From NCBI GenBank assembly GCA_000499405.2, contig HG738139.1:4550616-4614615 (forward strand): DNA of 64,000 bases, in the 5' to 3' direction. Positions 1 to 20,988 of this stretch are shown here, piece by piece. The notes beneath the pieces were generated by a model, which saw only the letters and a program-made list of their open reading frames with translations, was not told the origin of the DNA and made no database searches. How positions within the stretch are numbered: position 1 is the stretch's first letter; every line of letters starts with the position of its first letter. Both the position numbers and the translations under genes were made by a program. The DNA comes from Onchocerca volvulus (taxonomy: Eukaryota; Nematoda; Chromadorea; Rhabditida; Onchocercidae).

Positions 1-1893
1 ATCTATTACACAAAATTTAGCTAAAGTACAACGTGAACATCAGGTAAATTACTTTTTTTCTTCAAAGTTCTTAAAAAATGTCACCTTAAATCTATTCTGC
101 TATATTTCATTGATTTTATCAAAAAAAAAAAAAAAAAAAAAAAAGAAATCTTTAAAATCACAACAAACATTTTTTATTAAAAATGTTTCATTTTCATGCA
201 AATTACTAAATGAACTTTTTTATTTCATCTTGTTTCAAGTTAAAAAAAAAAAAAATCTTCCACTGCTATAAATATTATTTGATCAACAATTTCTTTTTCG
301 GATTTTTTACTTCGATTGATATTTTAATTCTTAAATCTTTTTAATTCTAATGATAAATTTTTTTTTAATTTCAATGAATTTTACTTTTCATAATTAGAAA
401 CTTTAAACTGTATGATTATGATTCCTCTGAATTGTTATGTTTATTCGGATGATTATGCATGATTGCAATTCATTAACTTTTTTGAAAGCTCAAACAATAT
501 TGAAGGGAAAATTTTAATTCATCATGAATATCTGCAAGAGAAAAATTTTTCTTTCATATCATATCATATCATATCATCTCATATCAATGAATTTGTCTAT
601 CATCACATAATTATTTCAATTATTCATTTCCTTTTTCTTTTCGCCCGAAATTTTTCGTTTTTATATTAGAATTTTCTAAAAATTTGTATAATTTTTGAAG
701 AAATTTAACAAATTTTAACAAATATTCCTCTGAAGTTTCGAATAATTGTCGCAGAAATTTTTGAAAATTTTAAAATATGAAGGAATATTATTGATTCAAA
801 ACAATTTTTTATTTTATACACTTCAAAAAAAGAAAGAATTCTTAATAAATTAAAATTTGTTAGACATGCCATTACTTTTCTAAACCTTTAATTTAGTTAA
901 ATGGACGTAAAGCAATCCGACATCTACGACGTTTTTTCATAATTGAATATAAGGAATTAATGGATGAACGAACAAAACTGGAAAAGTAAATGAGTGAATC
1001 GATTTATATTCATCCGGAAATTCCGGAAAATAAGCATATAATCCGGAAATTAAGCATATAATTTTGGAGAAATATGATGGAATATATTAATAAATTTATA
1101 TCATTATATTTTGACGTAACTGACGCAAATAAAATAATTTCTTTGTCATTATATTAGATAAATACCTCAAAATTATAACTTTAAAATTAAGTTTCTCATG
1201 TCAATAAACTAATCATAGATATTCAATATAACGTTATATGTTGAATGTCGTTGAAAGTATGTAAAATTCTTCAGTAAATAATTCAAACAATATTATTATC
1301 GATCGTTTTTTCAAATACATCGATCATATTTACCATCGTATTATTGATCCAATTGTTACGTACGTGAAAGTGTGCAATACACAATGCATGAATTACGTGG
1401 TCGTTCTTTTTTTTTAGGGCACGTACACATATGGATCGTATGAAATATGAAGTGAAAATATCAAATACAACGGAAAAAGTTGAAAAATATGCGACACTTT
1501 ATGAGCAAGCTGTTGAAGAATTCGATGGACAAGCACATCGTACCATCATTTTGCTCAATCAATTACCCAAAATTAAAACAGTTCACTTGGTATAAATTTT
1601 TATTAGTAAATTAATAGAAATGAATGATTGAATTAATTAATGCGAATTCTAATAAAAATTTTCTTTCGTATATTAATAATAATATAGTTTAAAGATTTCA
1701 TAGAATAACAATTTCTCTTCGTTTTTTAAAAAAATAGTATTAAACATTTTTTAATTATTTAAAATAAAAATTAATAGTAATAAAAATATTTCGAAATAAT
1801 TCTTAGCAAGATATTATGGAATTTTGGTCAATTCTTCATGAATATCATCAAGAAAGCGTACGATGTATTGATTTAAAGTCAATAGAAGAATAA
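1..1893 (+). CDS. N-BAR (endophilin-like) protein, 3' part
   Basis: Four exons are visible: 1-43, 897-985, 1418-1589 and 1807-1893 (TAA). Phases 0/2/0 close exactly, giving 129 residues. The 5' end lies outside the window. The visible part is highly charged and helical, with landmarks EYKELMDERTKLEKARTHMD, YEQAVEEFDGQAHRTIILL and HLQDIMEFWSILHEYHQES. This is the pattern of helices 2-3 of endophilin/BIN-type BAR domains, crescent dimers that bend membranes. The protein stops just after the last BAR helix, so no SH3 domain is present at this terminus. A family member of the BIN/amphiphysin branch is equally possible. The exon 2 donor is a plain GTAAAT and the exon 3 acceptor a T-rich TTTTTAG. 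The neighbour downstream is convergent. Confidence 0.72.
550..590. repeat. ATATC short tandem repeat
   Basis: Several copies of CATAT in the first visible intron of the BAR gene. Confidence 0.75.
1018..1065. repeat. Direct repeat CCGGAAA-TAAGCATATAAT
   Basis: Two close copies separated by only a few bases, in the BAR gene intron 986-1417. Confidence 0.75.
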
Positions 1894-2569
1894 ATAGAAT
1901 GTTCAAAATTTTACTTTAAAAAATTCGAATTTTACAATGAATAAAATCAAATTTTTTGTTTACTTCAAAAATATATTTCATATTGTATAAATATAGAAAG
2001 AAAAGATAAAAGGAGAAAAACACAAATTTTTTCATTTCGCCTAGTTATTAGTTATCCAAAATTAAAACATTTTATCAAGAAACTAAATTCTACACAAAAA
2101 ATGGAAATAGTTTCGTACAGAAATTGAAACTTCTGTCTTTATACACAATATCTGAAGATTTTACACATCAAATCAATTGGAATGCGTTAAATTTGAATTT
2201 GATTTGAATTCATTCACAAATGTACAAAACAATCCACACATAATTTGGAGATTTAAATAAATTTCTGGTTGGGAGAATAAGAAGATATTTGGAGGACTTT
2301 CTACAAAGAATTTTTTGAAAATATTGAATTTAAAGAGACTTCACTGTTTGAGTTATATAAGTTAAAAATTCTTTATCCTTTTAGATTTTATGAGTATATA
2401 ATAGTGTTTTATAACATATTAAAAAATTTAGAAAGATCGCATGACAACATTCAGCGTTTCCATCCGAATTTTAGAATCCTAATGTGGCAGTGTCAAAAAT
2501 TTTCAAAATCCCATATGCATCAAATACAAAAGTGAAAGAGTGATAATTTCAATTTTAACATGAATATAT
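1894..2569. other. Intergenic, convergent 3' ends
   Basis: This gap lies between the BAR gene and the 3' end of NAXD. An AATAAA at 1940-1945 is a plausible poly(A) signal for the BAR gene. I see nothing else that looks coding. Confidence 0.5.
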
Positions 2570-5500
2570 TTATGGCTCACAAAGTCTTATTAGTCCCGGT
2601 ATTTCGGCAATCATATCACTGGCTGTGGATGATCTTCCATTTCTTTCAAAAGATACTTCTGCAGCCCATCGAATAAGCTGACTTGCGGCAATACCAGCAG
2701 AAATCATTGGTTTCGAATCATTTTTCCTGAAAAAATATAAATTATAAACTTAAAAAACAAGTACTTAATGGAAAAAAAAACAAATTAAAAAGAGAATATT
2801 CTTAAAAATTTAAAAAACAAATACATAAAAAATACTGAACGATGTTTCAAGTTTACTTACAAAGATAATTGTGTCTCACTCAGCAGCTTTTCAAAGCTAT
2901 TGACAGCCAAGAGATTCTTATGATATTCTTAATATTTTAGTAAATAGTTAATTACTAATATTCCCTTGATTTTTCATTGCTACTAAAAGAAATCTTTCTT
3001 TAGCGCACTAAAAAAAGCGATCAAGGAGTTATAGTATTTCATTATTAACTACCACATAAGTTAATTAGCAATTAATTACTAGCAATAATTCATTACAATG
3101 CTAGTGAAATAAAAACAATGATAATTACCGGATAGCCCAGTATGAAAAAATAGCCAATGCACCGTTAAGCAAATCTCCCTGACCACCACAACGTCTTGGC
3201 GAACCAACTGATTCTTCTCGATGAACTAAAATACGGTCCACTTTTTAAAACACTAACTTATTTAAGAATAGTTTTTATTACGAACAATCCTAGTATTTCA
3301 GTGCAGATATTTCGTCATATTTCATAATTTATAACGACTTGAAATTCTTCCTAGCTTTGATGTTTAACTTCAACCTTCTAATATATTGAATTTCAGAAAT
3401 TATGATTTAATAAAAAGAAGACAATTATTAATGCATCCCAAATCCTTTTATAGTTTAAATTCTTAGACGAGAGAAATTCACACTTACGTTCCTCTCCATT
3501 GGTAATTATGTCGTGAGGCCCTTTTTGAAATATTGTACAACCAGTATGATTAGCTAACTGCCTTGCTGCTTCACCAGACTCAATTTTCCCTCTGTCAATT
3601 TTGTCAACTTTGAAAACTGATTGATAGAGGCGATTAAATTCCGAGTGATTTGGCGTCAATATTGCTTGGTCATAATCATGTATAATACTTAAATTTTTGG
3701 CCAGCAAAAATAAACCATCCTAAATTTGATGAAAAATTAATGATATTAACTTGATGATAGTAACTAATAATTAGCTGACTAATTCGAAACTGATAAAACG
3801 AATAGCAGTTTAAAATACAATAAAAAACTGTATTATTCATGAGCAACATAAAGTGGATAAAATGATCAGTATGAGGCTAATCAAAAGATAATAAATAAAG
3901 ACAGCATTAAAACATTTCTTGGATAAGTTTTACTAGTTCAACAATTACAAAAAATAATTAAGCATAACTAAGAGTAGATAAAACTACGCAGAGAGATTAA
4001 TAGTGATACGATGAGGATTTCCTAGAAAATAATTAATTCCTATATTAAGAAAGTGCAGAGTAAATCAAATATTGTAGTGCTAAATACTTTGCACACCTAT
4101 TTTTATCTTATTACATAAACAAAATAAGCTTTATATCAACACTTTAACATTGTTCCGAAAATAAGACAACATTTTCCAATGTTGTTTTATTAGCTAAACA
4201 AAAGCATTAATATTGGTCTATTAAAAAAAAAAAGAGCATACCGCATCTACAATAATAGGTATATTTTTTTTTCTAGCTGATTCAATTACACATTCCACAA
4301 CCGATAATGTTTTCTCTTCTCTTCCAAGACCTGGTCCTAGGATAAATGCATCGACACGATGTAATGATTCTGCAATTGTGTCCCTATCATAGGATGGATG
4401 TACCATTAACTCTGGACTATATCCTTTGATTACATTTGCCGCTTCAGCTGGACAAAATACATGTACCATATCACATCCCTATAAAAGAAATAAAAATTTT
4501 TTAAAATTATGACTTTTAATAAATGTAAGAAAAGGAAATTTAATAAAACTAGGTAAGTTAAGAGTATAAAAAGAATAAAAAAGAACTGAAACTTTTAATT
4601 TGAACAAATTTAATTGGAATAAATGCATTTATTCCTTAACTAAACTAAAAGTGCTAAAATATTTGATAAATTATATGCTGGAATAAAAAAATAGTTATAA
4701 AAAAAGTGATATTGTCCTCCTAGTCACTTCTCATTCTCTACTTCTCATTTAATTCTTTATAAACTTAAGTTATCCCGTTCAAGGACAGAAACAAAATCGG
4801 GTTATTTTCGATAAATACAAGAAAAAACTGGAGAAAATAATGAAAAGAAAGAAATCTAAACTACAATAAACGAAGAATGAACATTAAATCTATGGATGTA
4901 AGGTAAAGATAAGGATTTTTTCAAATTATTGCTTCTTTTCTTTTTGAAAAAAAAAAAACAATAATTAAATGGAATTAATTAACTGAGCCAAAAAGATATA
5001 AGAATGGGTTTGATAAAAGTAATGAAATTGAATAAATGATTAAATAAATAAATATGTAAAGATAAGCGAATAGTATGATACCACTTTTAGCGCAGTGATA
5101 GCCGAAAAATATGGTGCTCCGGTGTAAACCAATGAACCACCGACGACACCAATACGTCCACATTCACCCTTCTTCAGATCACTATTCAATGGTGGAAGAA
5201 GTTCTTGTACCGATGTTAAAGCTGCTGAAAAAAATCAAGAATTATCATAAATTTTTAAGCTCAAATTTTTTTCAAAATTTTTGAAAATTTTTTTCCGATT
5301 TCACCAAAGAAATGGTAGCATTTCCAAATCTCCAATATTTACAGCAAAAAAAATAATTTATATGAAGCTATTAAAAAAAAAAAAAAAATTCCCTAACATT
5401 GATATTTTGCATGCAATTGATGGAATGGAGATTTTTGAAATTGTGGTATCAAATAGCGCAGTTTTTTTGCTGCATGCATAAATAAACCTCAAAATTTTAT

Positions 5501-6177
5501 ATTCTTTTCACATTAAATTTAGCATCATAAAAATTTTAAAATTAAATTTAAAAAAAAAGAATGACAATTTACGGGAAGAAATGCTGCTAAAATTTAACAA
5601 GGAAATATCAAACTTTATTCAAAAAGAAATATGATGATTAGAAAAACCGATGAACAAATAAGTTTTAGTAGAAACAAATAAAATATATCAACAATCACAA
5701 AACTCACCGAACTATTTTGGAAAAAAAAAAAAAAACAGAAGTTGAATCAAGGTAATGATTTTAATCTACTAACAATCTAATAAAATAATTATTAATGTCA
5801 GCACTTATAACAACAATTATAAATCCTATTGACTGATTAATAATTTAATAAAGTTAATTGATATAGTTAATTATTTAATTTGAATAGGTAAAATAATCAT
5901 AAAACTTCCAAGTATTCATCCATCACTATTAAATAATTACAGGTTTTAGTGTGAGAAATAACGAATAACATCATTGATCTAAACTAAAATTTATTAGGAT
6001 AAAAAGCTAAAAAAGAATAGAATCTTGGATAGGCTCTAATAATGGTATGATTTATAAAATCTAAAATAAATCTATCTTATTCAAATCATTTTCCAATTCA
6101 AACTATTGAATCGTACGCAACTTACATGTGACATTCAGATGTTTCAAAGTTTTCGGAACATATGGTAGCATCGGCAT
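2570..6177 (-). CDS. NAXD: ATP-dependent NAD(P)H-hydrate dehydratase
   Basis: NAXD repairs hydrated, damaged NADH and NADPH, dehydrating the S form with ATP. There are six exons in coding order: 6126-6177, 5082-5224, 4242-4478, 3488-3719, 3129-3225 and 2570-2726. Together they give 305 residues and all phases match. The start is the ATG at 6177-6175; the upstream ATG is out of frame. Family landmarks are present in order: GRIGVVGGSLVYTGAPYFSA near the N terminus, VHVFCPAEAANVIKGYSPEL, ILGPGLGRE (nucleotide loop), VDADGLFLL, ILTPNHSEF, FQKGPHDIITNG and GSPRRCGGQGDLLNGALA near the C terminus. Length is close to the roughly 300-350 residues of eukaryotic homologues. The short N terminus (MPMLPYVPKTLKHLNVTS) has no clear targeting signal, so the location may be cytosolic. 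The first exon is the least certain part. Confidence 0.93.
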
Positions 6178-7980
6178 TGCATGAAGAATTTAATGCAAAA
6201 ATTTTCTCTCCAAAATTATTATATCACCAAATTATTCACTCCCAGAATATCTCTCTGATTTTTTCTTAATAATTTGAAATTTACATCAAATTACATGCCA
6301 TCGTACATTATGCATACATTATAGCATGCGAAAAAGGAAAAAAAAGCCTGAAAAATTCATATTTTAATTCGAATGAATGTTGAGATATACCAAATAATCG
6401 AGATATCAGGTCATTTATATTCGATCTTTTTCGATAACAGATTCTATATTTTTCGATCTTCATTATCAATGGATCTATACTTCCCGCTTTTCATTGAAAA
6501 TAACCAATTCTCTTCTTGGCTACACTTTTTATTTTTATTAAACTTATATCTTTACATATTTTCTTGATGAAATAAACGAAAACTGTAAATGAAATCATGA
6601 AAATAAACCAAATAAAGAATCATACTTTTTTTTTCAAATCAAAATCAAGTATTTAATCTAGATATAAAAAATAAAACCATATACTCAGCTTCTTTTTGAA
6701 TTCGCAAAAAATTTTTCGACTCTCTCATAAACAAAAAATTGCTGATAATTTTTATCACCAACTTAAAGAATCTTTAAATCATTTTAGAAATTCTTAAAAC
6801 GATCACGACAATGTTTTTCGATATTCCATGTCTTCCATATAAACTATCTATCTTTGCTGATTCACTCCTTTTCTCATTCTCTGTCTCTCCTATCTCTTAT
6901 ATTATATTTCATTTTTGATGAATTATTAATTTCGATTAATGATCAATAGAAACAGCAGAGAAGACCAAAATTGTATTACTTAATTTTACAAACCAAAATT
7001 TTTTATAAAAGTTTATGGATAGCTTTTTTTTATTACTTGAACTTAACAGATGAGAATAAAAAGAAAAAACTTTTTTTATATAATTTATGATTACAGATTT
7101 ATTCTATATTTAAAAACAATATAATTAAACGGTTTCGAACCTGTTAATATATTTCGTAATTTCAAAATTCCAAATAACTTATATTTATGCAAACAGCAAA
7201 ATTTAGGATTAAAATGGAAACATATTTCTAGTATACGCAACATAGATAATGCTATTATATGTGAGTGATTGGTAAGAATTTTAAATTAAAGTTTCCTTCC
7301 TACCAACCTAACAATATTTGAATATCAAGTATGATAATTTTGCAAACGATAATGGAAGAAACAAAAAAAAATCAAGAAAAATTGCAAAACAAAAAGAAAT
7401 GAATAATCTTATCTGAAAGAAGTATTCTTTGAAATAAACGATATTACTGAATAATAACTGAAACTATATAGAATAATATGGATTCTTTTTTGGTCTATCA
7501 TATTTTATCTCCGCTTTTAATTTTTCAGCTCATCAGTTATTAATTAATTATGCAAACTGCGTTGTTCGCCGGAAAAATCGCGATTTAAAAGTGGAAATTC
7601 GCCAAAATATAATCGAATACTTTTTTTAGGACTCAATTTGAAGGTACGTACCATTAAGCTGTCAGGATTTCCAAGTCATTCATGACTCTTATCTTGAAAA
7701 ACGGAAGTGCAAAATAAAATAATGTTGAAGGCTTTACAAATACAACAAGAAACCCTTAATACAATGGGTAAACAATAAACTGAAAAATAGCATTTTGACG
7801 AATAACAATAAAAAAAGATATGCAATTTGAACTGCCAACGAAATCACAATTTGCTTTTTTCTCTTTCAACATCGATTATATTTCCACTTCCAAAGATATT
7901 CTACAATCAAGGAAATTTCAAACTTACACATTTGAGAAACTTAAATTTTAAAGAAAAAATTCCAACAATTCCCAAAATTA
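6178..7980. other. Intergenic between NAXD and AGPS
   Basis: This stretch separates the NAXD start from the AGPS stop, two genes on the same strand. It is AT-rich with no convincing exon. Short reading frames on either strand lack splice-consistent extensions. The NAXD promoter and the AGPS 3' untranslated region must lie here. A spacing of about 1.8 kb argues against an operon. Confidence 0.5.
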
Positions 7981-13207
<5,227 letters not shown>

Positions 13208-15566
13208 CCATTTCTCATAAGTACAAATAATAAATATTATTGGCACTATTTTTTTTTCAAACAAATAGAATTAATCGTAAATTTCTGAAAATGTCAATTA
13301 ATAAAATCAAAATAGAAAAGGAAGAATCAAGCCATCATTAACTAAAATAAACAATATATCAACGAAAAATCGTTACAAATGACTGTGAATATACATAAAA
13401 TTTCTAATGTGATTATAAATTTTTCTAAAATTTATAACATTTAATTCTAAGAAAAATACCATTATTATATTTTCCACGGAATAAAAACTATTCCAGTAAG
13501 AAATTCGATAAAAAAGCAAAAGAATAAAAGTAAAATTAAGCCAAAGAAATACTGAAACACCTAAAACTATTCGGTACATCGTTTTCCTGTATATTATATT
13601 TATTTGTTCCGTTCATTTCGAATACTTCCAACAACAAACAGCACAGACTGCATACAAATTCAACCAATCTGCAATAAAGAATTTATTACAAATTTTTTTA
13701 AAATTAATGGAAGAATTTTCGAAGAGTGAAAAACAAAAATTAAAGAAAAAAAAATTAAATGAAAATAAATCGAGAAAAAAGTACATACATTGAATTATTC
13801 ATAATTCATTCAAACATAGTTTTTTCTTTAACCTCTCATCGCATGCTCCCTGTTACAAAATTCTTCAAAAAAAAATTTTTGAATGCTAAACTTTCCTCTT
13901 TCATTTTTGAATCTTTGAATGTTGGAATTCGAAAACAACCAAATCATAATTTCAAGGAAAAAATTTACGACTTTAACCTTCCAAGTGATCATTTATCAAC
14001 TATTAATTAAAAAATCATCGATGATTACTCATATATATTTCAACTTATCATCATCAGTCATTAAGTCATTAATTATCAATCCAAAAAATCTATGCAAAAC
14101 GAGTGGGAATTTCTCTCTTTCTTTGGATATGACTTCATAATTTCTATTCCTCATTTATTTGTTTGTTTATATCCAACATTTTCTTTTATTTACGAATAAC
14201 TTTTATCGATTTAAAACTTAAATTCTTATTTATTACTCAATAATACTTATATTAATAAGTATAAAAGTGATTCAATAAACTACTTATAAATAAAATCTCC
14301 CTTTCCTTATTCATTTTTTTCTTTTTAACATTACTTTATCGATCACTATTTTTACTCTAAAAATATGTGTAAGTATAACATTACAACGTGAATATCTTAA
14401 AAAATAAGTTGGAAATTTCTTTTTAGTAATAATTTTCAAAAAACAAACAAACAAAAAAAGAAAAAGAACTGTCTTTAATTGAAACTACATGAGAAAGCAT
14501 TTCGAATTTCATATTTCTTCTCGCGTTTGTTTATTCTAATTGATTGATATTCGGTTTCACTTACTAAACTGCAAGTCATTAATTATTAAAAGTTAAAATA
14601 AAATACCCAATTTTGCCAAATAATCTCAAATTTTATAAAAAGTTTCGAATCCCAAAATAATTACGCCTATCACAAATATTGCGGACCATGCAAAGGAAAA
14701 AAAAAAAAAATGAAAAACCATTCTTACCAACTCTTATCAATGATAAAACATGACCAAATCCGAAGCAATCTTTGGTTTTTAATAAATAATAATCAATAGA
14801 AGGAACAAAGCATACCATCGATTGATACACCTTCCCTTATTTTACTCACAAGTTAACTTCTTTTCAACTTTTTATCCATTGCAGGTGCTTGTCCATTTTT
14901 TAAAATGATAACTGATAATAAAAGATTTAGTGAGAAATACTTCGACTAAAGACAAACTTTCAGTTTCTAAAATCAGATCTCTATTCCAATATTCAACAAA
15001 AACATTTTTCGCATACCCAACATTTTTAATTCTCAAGCGATCGGAGTATACTCATCAATCCATTATTCTCAAAGTTCAAAAGTCAAATTTTTTAGAAATA
15101 ACATTCCAGAGATGAAAGAAATATGTAAAAGTCGGAAGTAATAAAAAAATTTTTAACACTGCTTCAAACGTATTGTACTGATAGCTAAGAAATCTTTACA
15201 CGAAATTCTCTTACTGGCAGATCCCACCACCCTATATTTATCATATGACCTAACAATACACCCACTCTTGAAATTGAGTGGAAAATCGCAAAGCAGAGGT
15301 ATTTCTATGTACTCGACACTTGTTGCATCTTTCAAATAATGAAATGTTATGCATATCAAACCATCGATCATTTCTAACTCTCAAGACACCACAATTATAT
15401 TTCCTGAGACATCGTAATATCATCAAGCCAATGACATAGTATAAATGCATAGCGATAAAAAAAGAATCAAGAAAAAGTGATAACATTTATTCAGGAAAAC
15501 TCAATTCAATTTCAAACAACACAAAAAAAGGCCAACGAAAAAAAAGAAACGTAAAATCATTGCCAC
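13208..15566. other. Intergenic between AGPS and rpl-12
   Basis: This gap should contain the missing AGPS 5' exon and promoter and the rpl-12 3' untranslated region. A Met-initiated hydrophobic frame at 13373-13579 (-) could be a 5' exon but has no good link to the AGPS frame. Short minus-strand frames at 14633-14830 and 15153-15486 have no recognisable similarity. One (ending near 14735) is followed by a GTAAGA donor, so a small unrecognised gene cannot be excluded. Confidence 0.4.
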
Positions 15567-17853
<2,287 letters not shown>

Positions 17854-18784
17854 TTTTCAGCAGACACTTCCGCAAACAGACCAAACCCAAAATCCACCTT
17901 TTTTAACAGCCTAAAAGCAGTTGATATAACGGACCTTAATGCAACTCGTACATACCAGCCGCAATCCCTCGTCCGCCCTACACCATCTTCATGATCACCG
18001 TGGGCCATTCTTTCCTGCCTCAGGAAAAGTAGTAGTTTCCATTCAGTTGTCATACTCCTTAGAAACCCCACAAAATTAGGGAAACTTTTAACAGAATGAT
18101 GACCTCGGCATCTCTCTTTTTATGCCGAAGGTACCTATGCTGAAATCCCCACCAACCCCATAATTTCACCAGAACATTGAATTATGAATTCCACATGTAC
18201 AATTTTATGTTATTCTAATCAGCAATATCACTACTAAGAACTCGACTAACGGATTTCCCGAAATCAAGAGTTAAGCTAACAAAATTGCAGAATTACTCAG
18301 TTAAGAGTGGACTTGAATTCTGGAAGCTTTTCAATCCATAATTACCGTATAGAAGAATTGATAGTAATAAAAATATCAATCTATATACAAACAGAGAGCG
18401 TATTACACTTCTATACAGATTTTTAATTATACGGTTTCCTTATCCCTGTTTTTTAGAATCAATATCTGTAACAATATGACTAACTGCCAGAATGGACCTT
18501 TCGATTTTTAATTGCTATGTTTCGCTATAATAATAGTTATGGAATATTTTCTCAACTTTCATTGGACAACCAACCGTTGAAATATGTCATCCTTTAAGGA
18601 TTGGCAATAAATAAATAGCCAATGGATCAGAGAAGAGAATACAATTTGAAATATACAAAATTTCTTCTTTTTTAAATTCCGCAAATAAGCAAAGCGTTAT
18701 TACATTTGTAAAAAAATACTATAATTTCGACAGATTCTCAAAGAAGCAATCTTAAAGTCAAGATCTAGCAACTCAATGAAGAGA
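17854..18784. other. Intergenic upstream of rpl-12
   Basis: This stretch lies between the rpl-12 start and the CAF1 stop. On the minus strand a TTTTAG followed by GCTG near 17910 could be a trans-splice acceptor for rpl-12. A 97-residue minus-strand frame at 17778-18071 overlaps the rpl-12 first exon in another frame and is not credible. Promoter elements cannot be assigned by eye. Confidence 0.4.
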
Positions 18785-20186
18785 TTAGCACGTTGCTTCC
18801 GGTGTCGATGATTGTTGTGGTTCCGGAGTCGATGAAGACTCCGCCATTTGCACAAATGGTGCACTTGATGAAAGCGTATTCCCAAGACCGTACAAATGTC
18901 CTTCTACTGTTGGAGCCACCTGAAGTGATAACAATATAATATTGGTTATCAACCAGTGAATAAAAACTAACATAAAAATAATGAATATGACTGTAGCGTA
19001 ACAGCAGAGAAAAATGAATTACTATATCACTAGTCCATTGTCAATTAACCATTACTGTAGATGAGATATGAGAGAGTAAAAATTGCAAATAGATACCAGC
19101 TCTTTTATCTTAAGTCTTATTTTGCAGTAGATCCTACAATCGAAGAACTTGTTTTTATCCCCTTCATTGATTATGATAGATGTTTCCATCGCCCATATGA
19201 CAGTTAATTGAAAAAAAAAAAATCACCTGATCCCAAGTATCCTCAAAAAAGCGCTCTTTAATTTTGAAGAATGTTTGTGCAGTAAGCAATGAATCAGAAC
19301 CCGCTTGATGTTGCTGTCCTTTTCGAACTACTTTCAATTGATCAGCAAGCTGAAAATCATGCAAAAAAGCTAGAATACGCAAAAATTATAAAATGATTTT
19401 ACAAGATTTCATTTATATTTTAAAGCTCTGAAAAACTCTAGAATTGGAAAAAACTGGATAACTTGAAGAAAGGCAAACTATTTTTCTCGCTGATGAAAGT
19501 AAATTTCAAGCAAAAGACGGTATTATTATCCAAGAAAAATACGCTCACTGGAACTACTCCGGTGTAATTAATAGAAGAATTGCAGGTTTCAAAAATATTT
19601 GCTTCGCTATGCTGTTGTCTCAGTAATTCACAAACAACATGAGTAAAAATAAGAACTAATAATCAGAAAAATGGTCATACCTCTTGCAAGCCGCCTCTCA
19701 ATTTTGCGTTCACTAAACCCGGGTGCTTCAATAGCATTTTTAGGTCGTAACTGCATGGAAAAAGTTTACGATGATATTGAAAAAATTGCGATTCTTCTTT
19801 GGGTAATTCCGAAAGCAGAATAGAACGCATGAGATATCCAAAATCATAACCACTATGAAACGTTAACCAGGTGATATGCTCGTCAACAATTAAACCTGAT
19901 GTCGTAAGCAGTTCACCAAAATCCGCCATCCGTATTCCTTCAACCTACAAATACAATATTTGAATCAATTCTGGATAACTTTCAAATAATCGTTAAAACT
20001 GCTATAATGAAAATTCTCACATCTTACAAAAATATAGCAGAAAGATCAGCTAGGCAGAAACAGAATGATCTAATGGCTCGAATCATAGGATATTTCAGCA
20101 TTAAAATACGAATATATGATCTATCGGATATAGATACAATGAAGCTTAGGAAAATATGCTATCAAGATGCCTTACCCATTTTAAAA

Positions 20187-20250
<64 letters not shown>

Positions 20251-20988
20251 ATTTCATTCAAATTATATACTGAAAACCATATCAACTTTTTCTCATCTAC
20301 ATTTGAAATAATTTTTCTAACATATTTAAAATAGTTAACCTAACTTACTAATTTTTCTATACAGATTAAAATCTAAAAACCTGATGTCGTCCAAAATCTA
20401 TGCCAGCATTACGTAGCAAATCGACGCTATCCTGTGAATACATATCATCATTTAAAGAAAACTGAAAGTTGAACTGCCATACATCACCCGACGGTGGCAT
20501 GTTACCATCTTTATCCAATAAAGCGAATCCAACTTGGATAAGTTTCAACATATTTACATTACAAGAAACCTTAAAAAAAAAAACTGAGTTAAATCTTAAT
20601 TATTAATATGTAAAATGTTTAAAGCTACTAATTTTGAAAACAAGCAAATGGAAGAAACAACTGATAAAAAAGAAAAAAAATTCGGCAAAGAAGGAACATT
20701 GATAGGAATTACCTGTTGATAATTAAAATCTTCTTTACTCTTGAACTGTCCTAAAGGAGTGGCAACTACACCTGGAAATTCCGTATCCATTGCAACAAAT
20801 GGATACTCTTTGACCGTATCTCGTATTCTTTTGAACTCCTGGAAGAATTATTTTTACATGCTATGTAGAATATGTCTTAAAATTTACTGGGGAAAATAAT
20901 CATAATATTTTGAAATAATTATGAGAAATCTTACTTCTTCCAGGTTGTTCGCCCAAACATCGTGGATTTTCACCTCGAGATCGTTCAT
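18785..20988 (-). CDS. ccf-1: CCR4-NOT deadenylase subunit CAF1/CNOT7
   Basis: This is a DEDD-family 3'-5' exonuclease that shortens mRNA poly(A) tails within the CCR4-NOT complex. Six exons: 20935-20988, 20713-20838, 20381-20569, 19681-19944, 19227-19349 and 18785-18919. They give 296 residues with every junction in phase 0, slightly longer than human CNOT7 (285). The start ATG at 20988 gives MNDLEVKIHDVWANNLEE; an out-of-frame ATG lies 4 bases upstream. The catalytic acids are all present: D36 and E38 in VAMDTEFPG, D157 in FHSGYDFGYL and D230 in QHQAGSDSLLT. DVWQFNFQFSL and EGHLYGLG are also conserved. The C-terminal tail (SSSAPFVQMAESSSTPEPQQ, then SSTPEATC) is low-complexity and nematode-specific in character. 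The intron 19945-20380 contains the A60 tract. Confidence 0.96.
20190..20249 (+). repeat. A60 homopolymer in ccf-1 intron
   Basis: This is an uninterrupted run of about 60 A on the plus strand (T on the transcribed strand), the longest homopolymer in the window. A 61-codon open stretch precedes it on the plus strand from 20007, so the whole could be an old poly(A)-tailed retroinsertion, but I recognise no source and no clear target-site duplication. Run length is also prone to assembly error. Confidence 0.8.

Noticed and set aside
13759..14140. Two overlapping plus-strand frames
   Set aside because: No similarity or splice support; they overlap each other in different frames.
15153..15486. 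Overlapping minus-strand frames downstream of rpl-12
   Set aside because: No similarity, two overlapping frames of similar quality, and a position in the probable 3' region of rpl-12.
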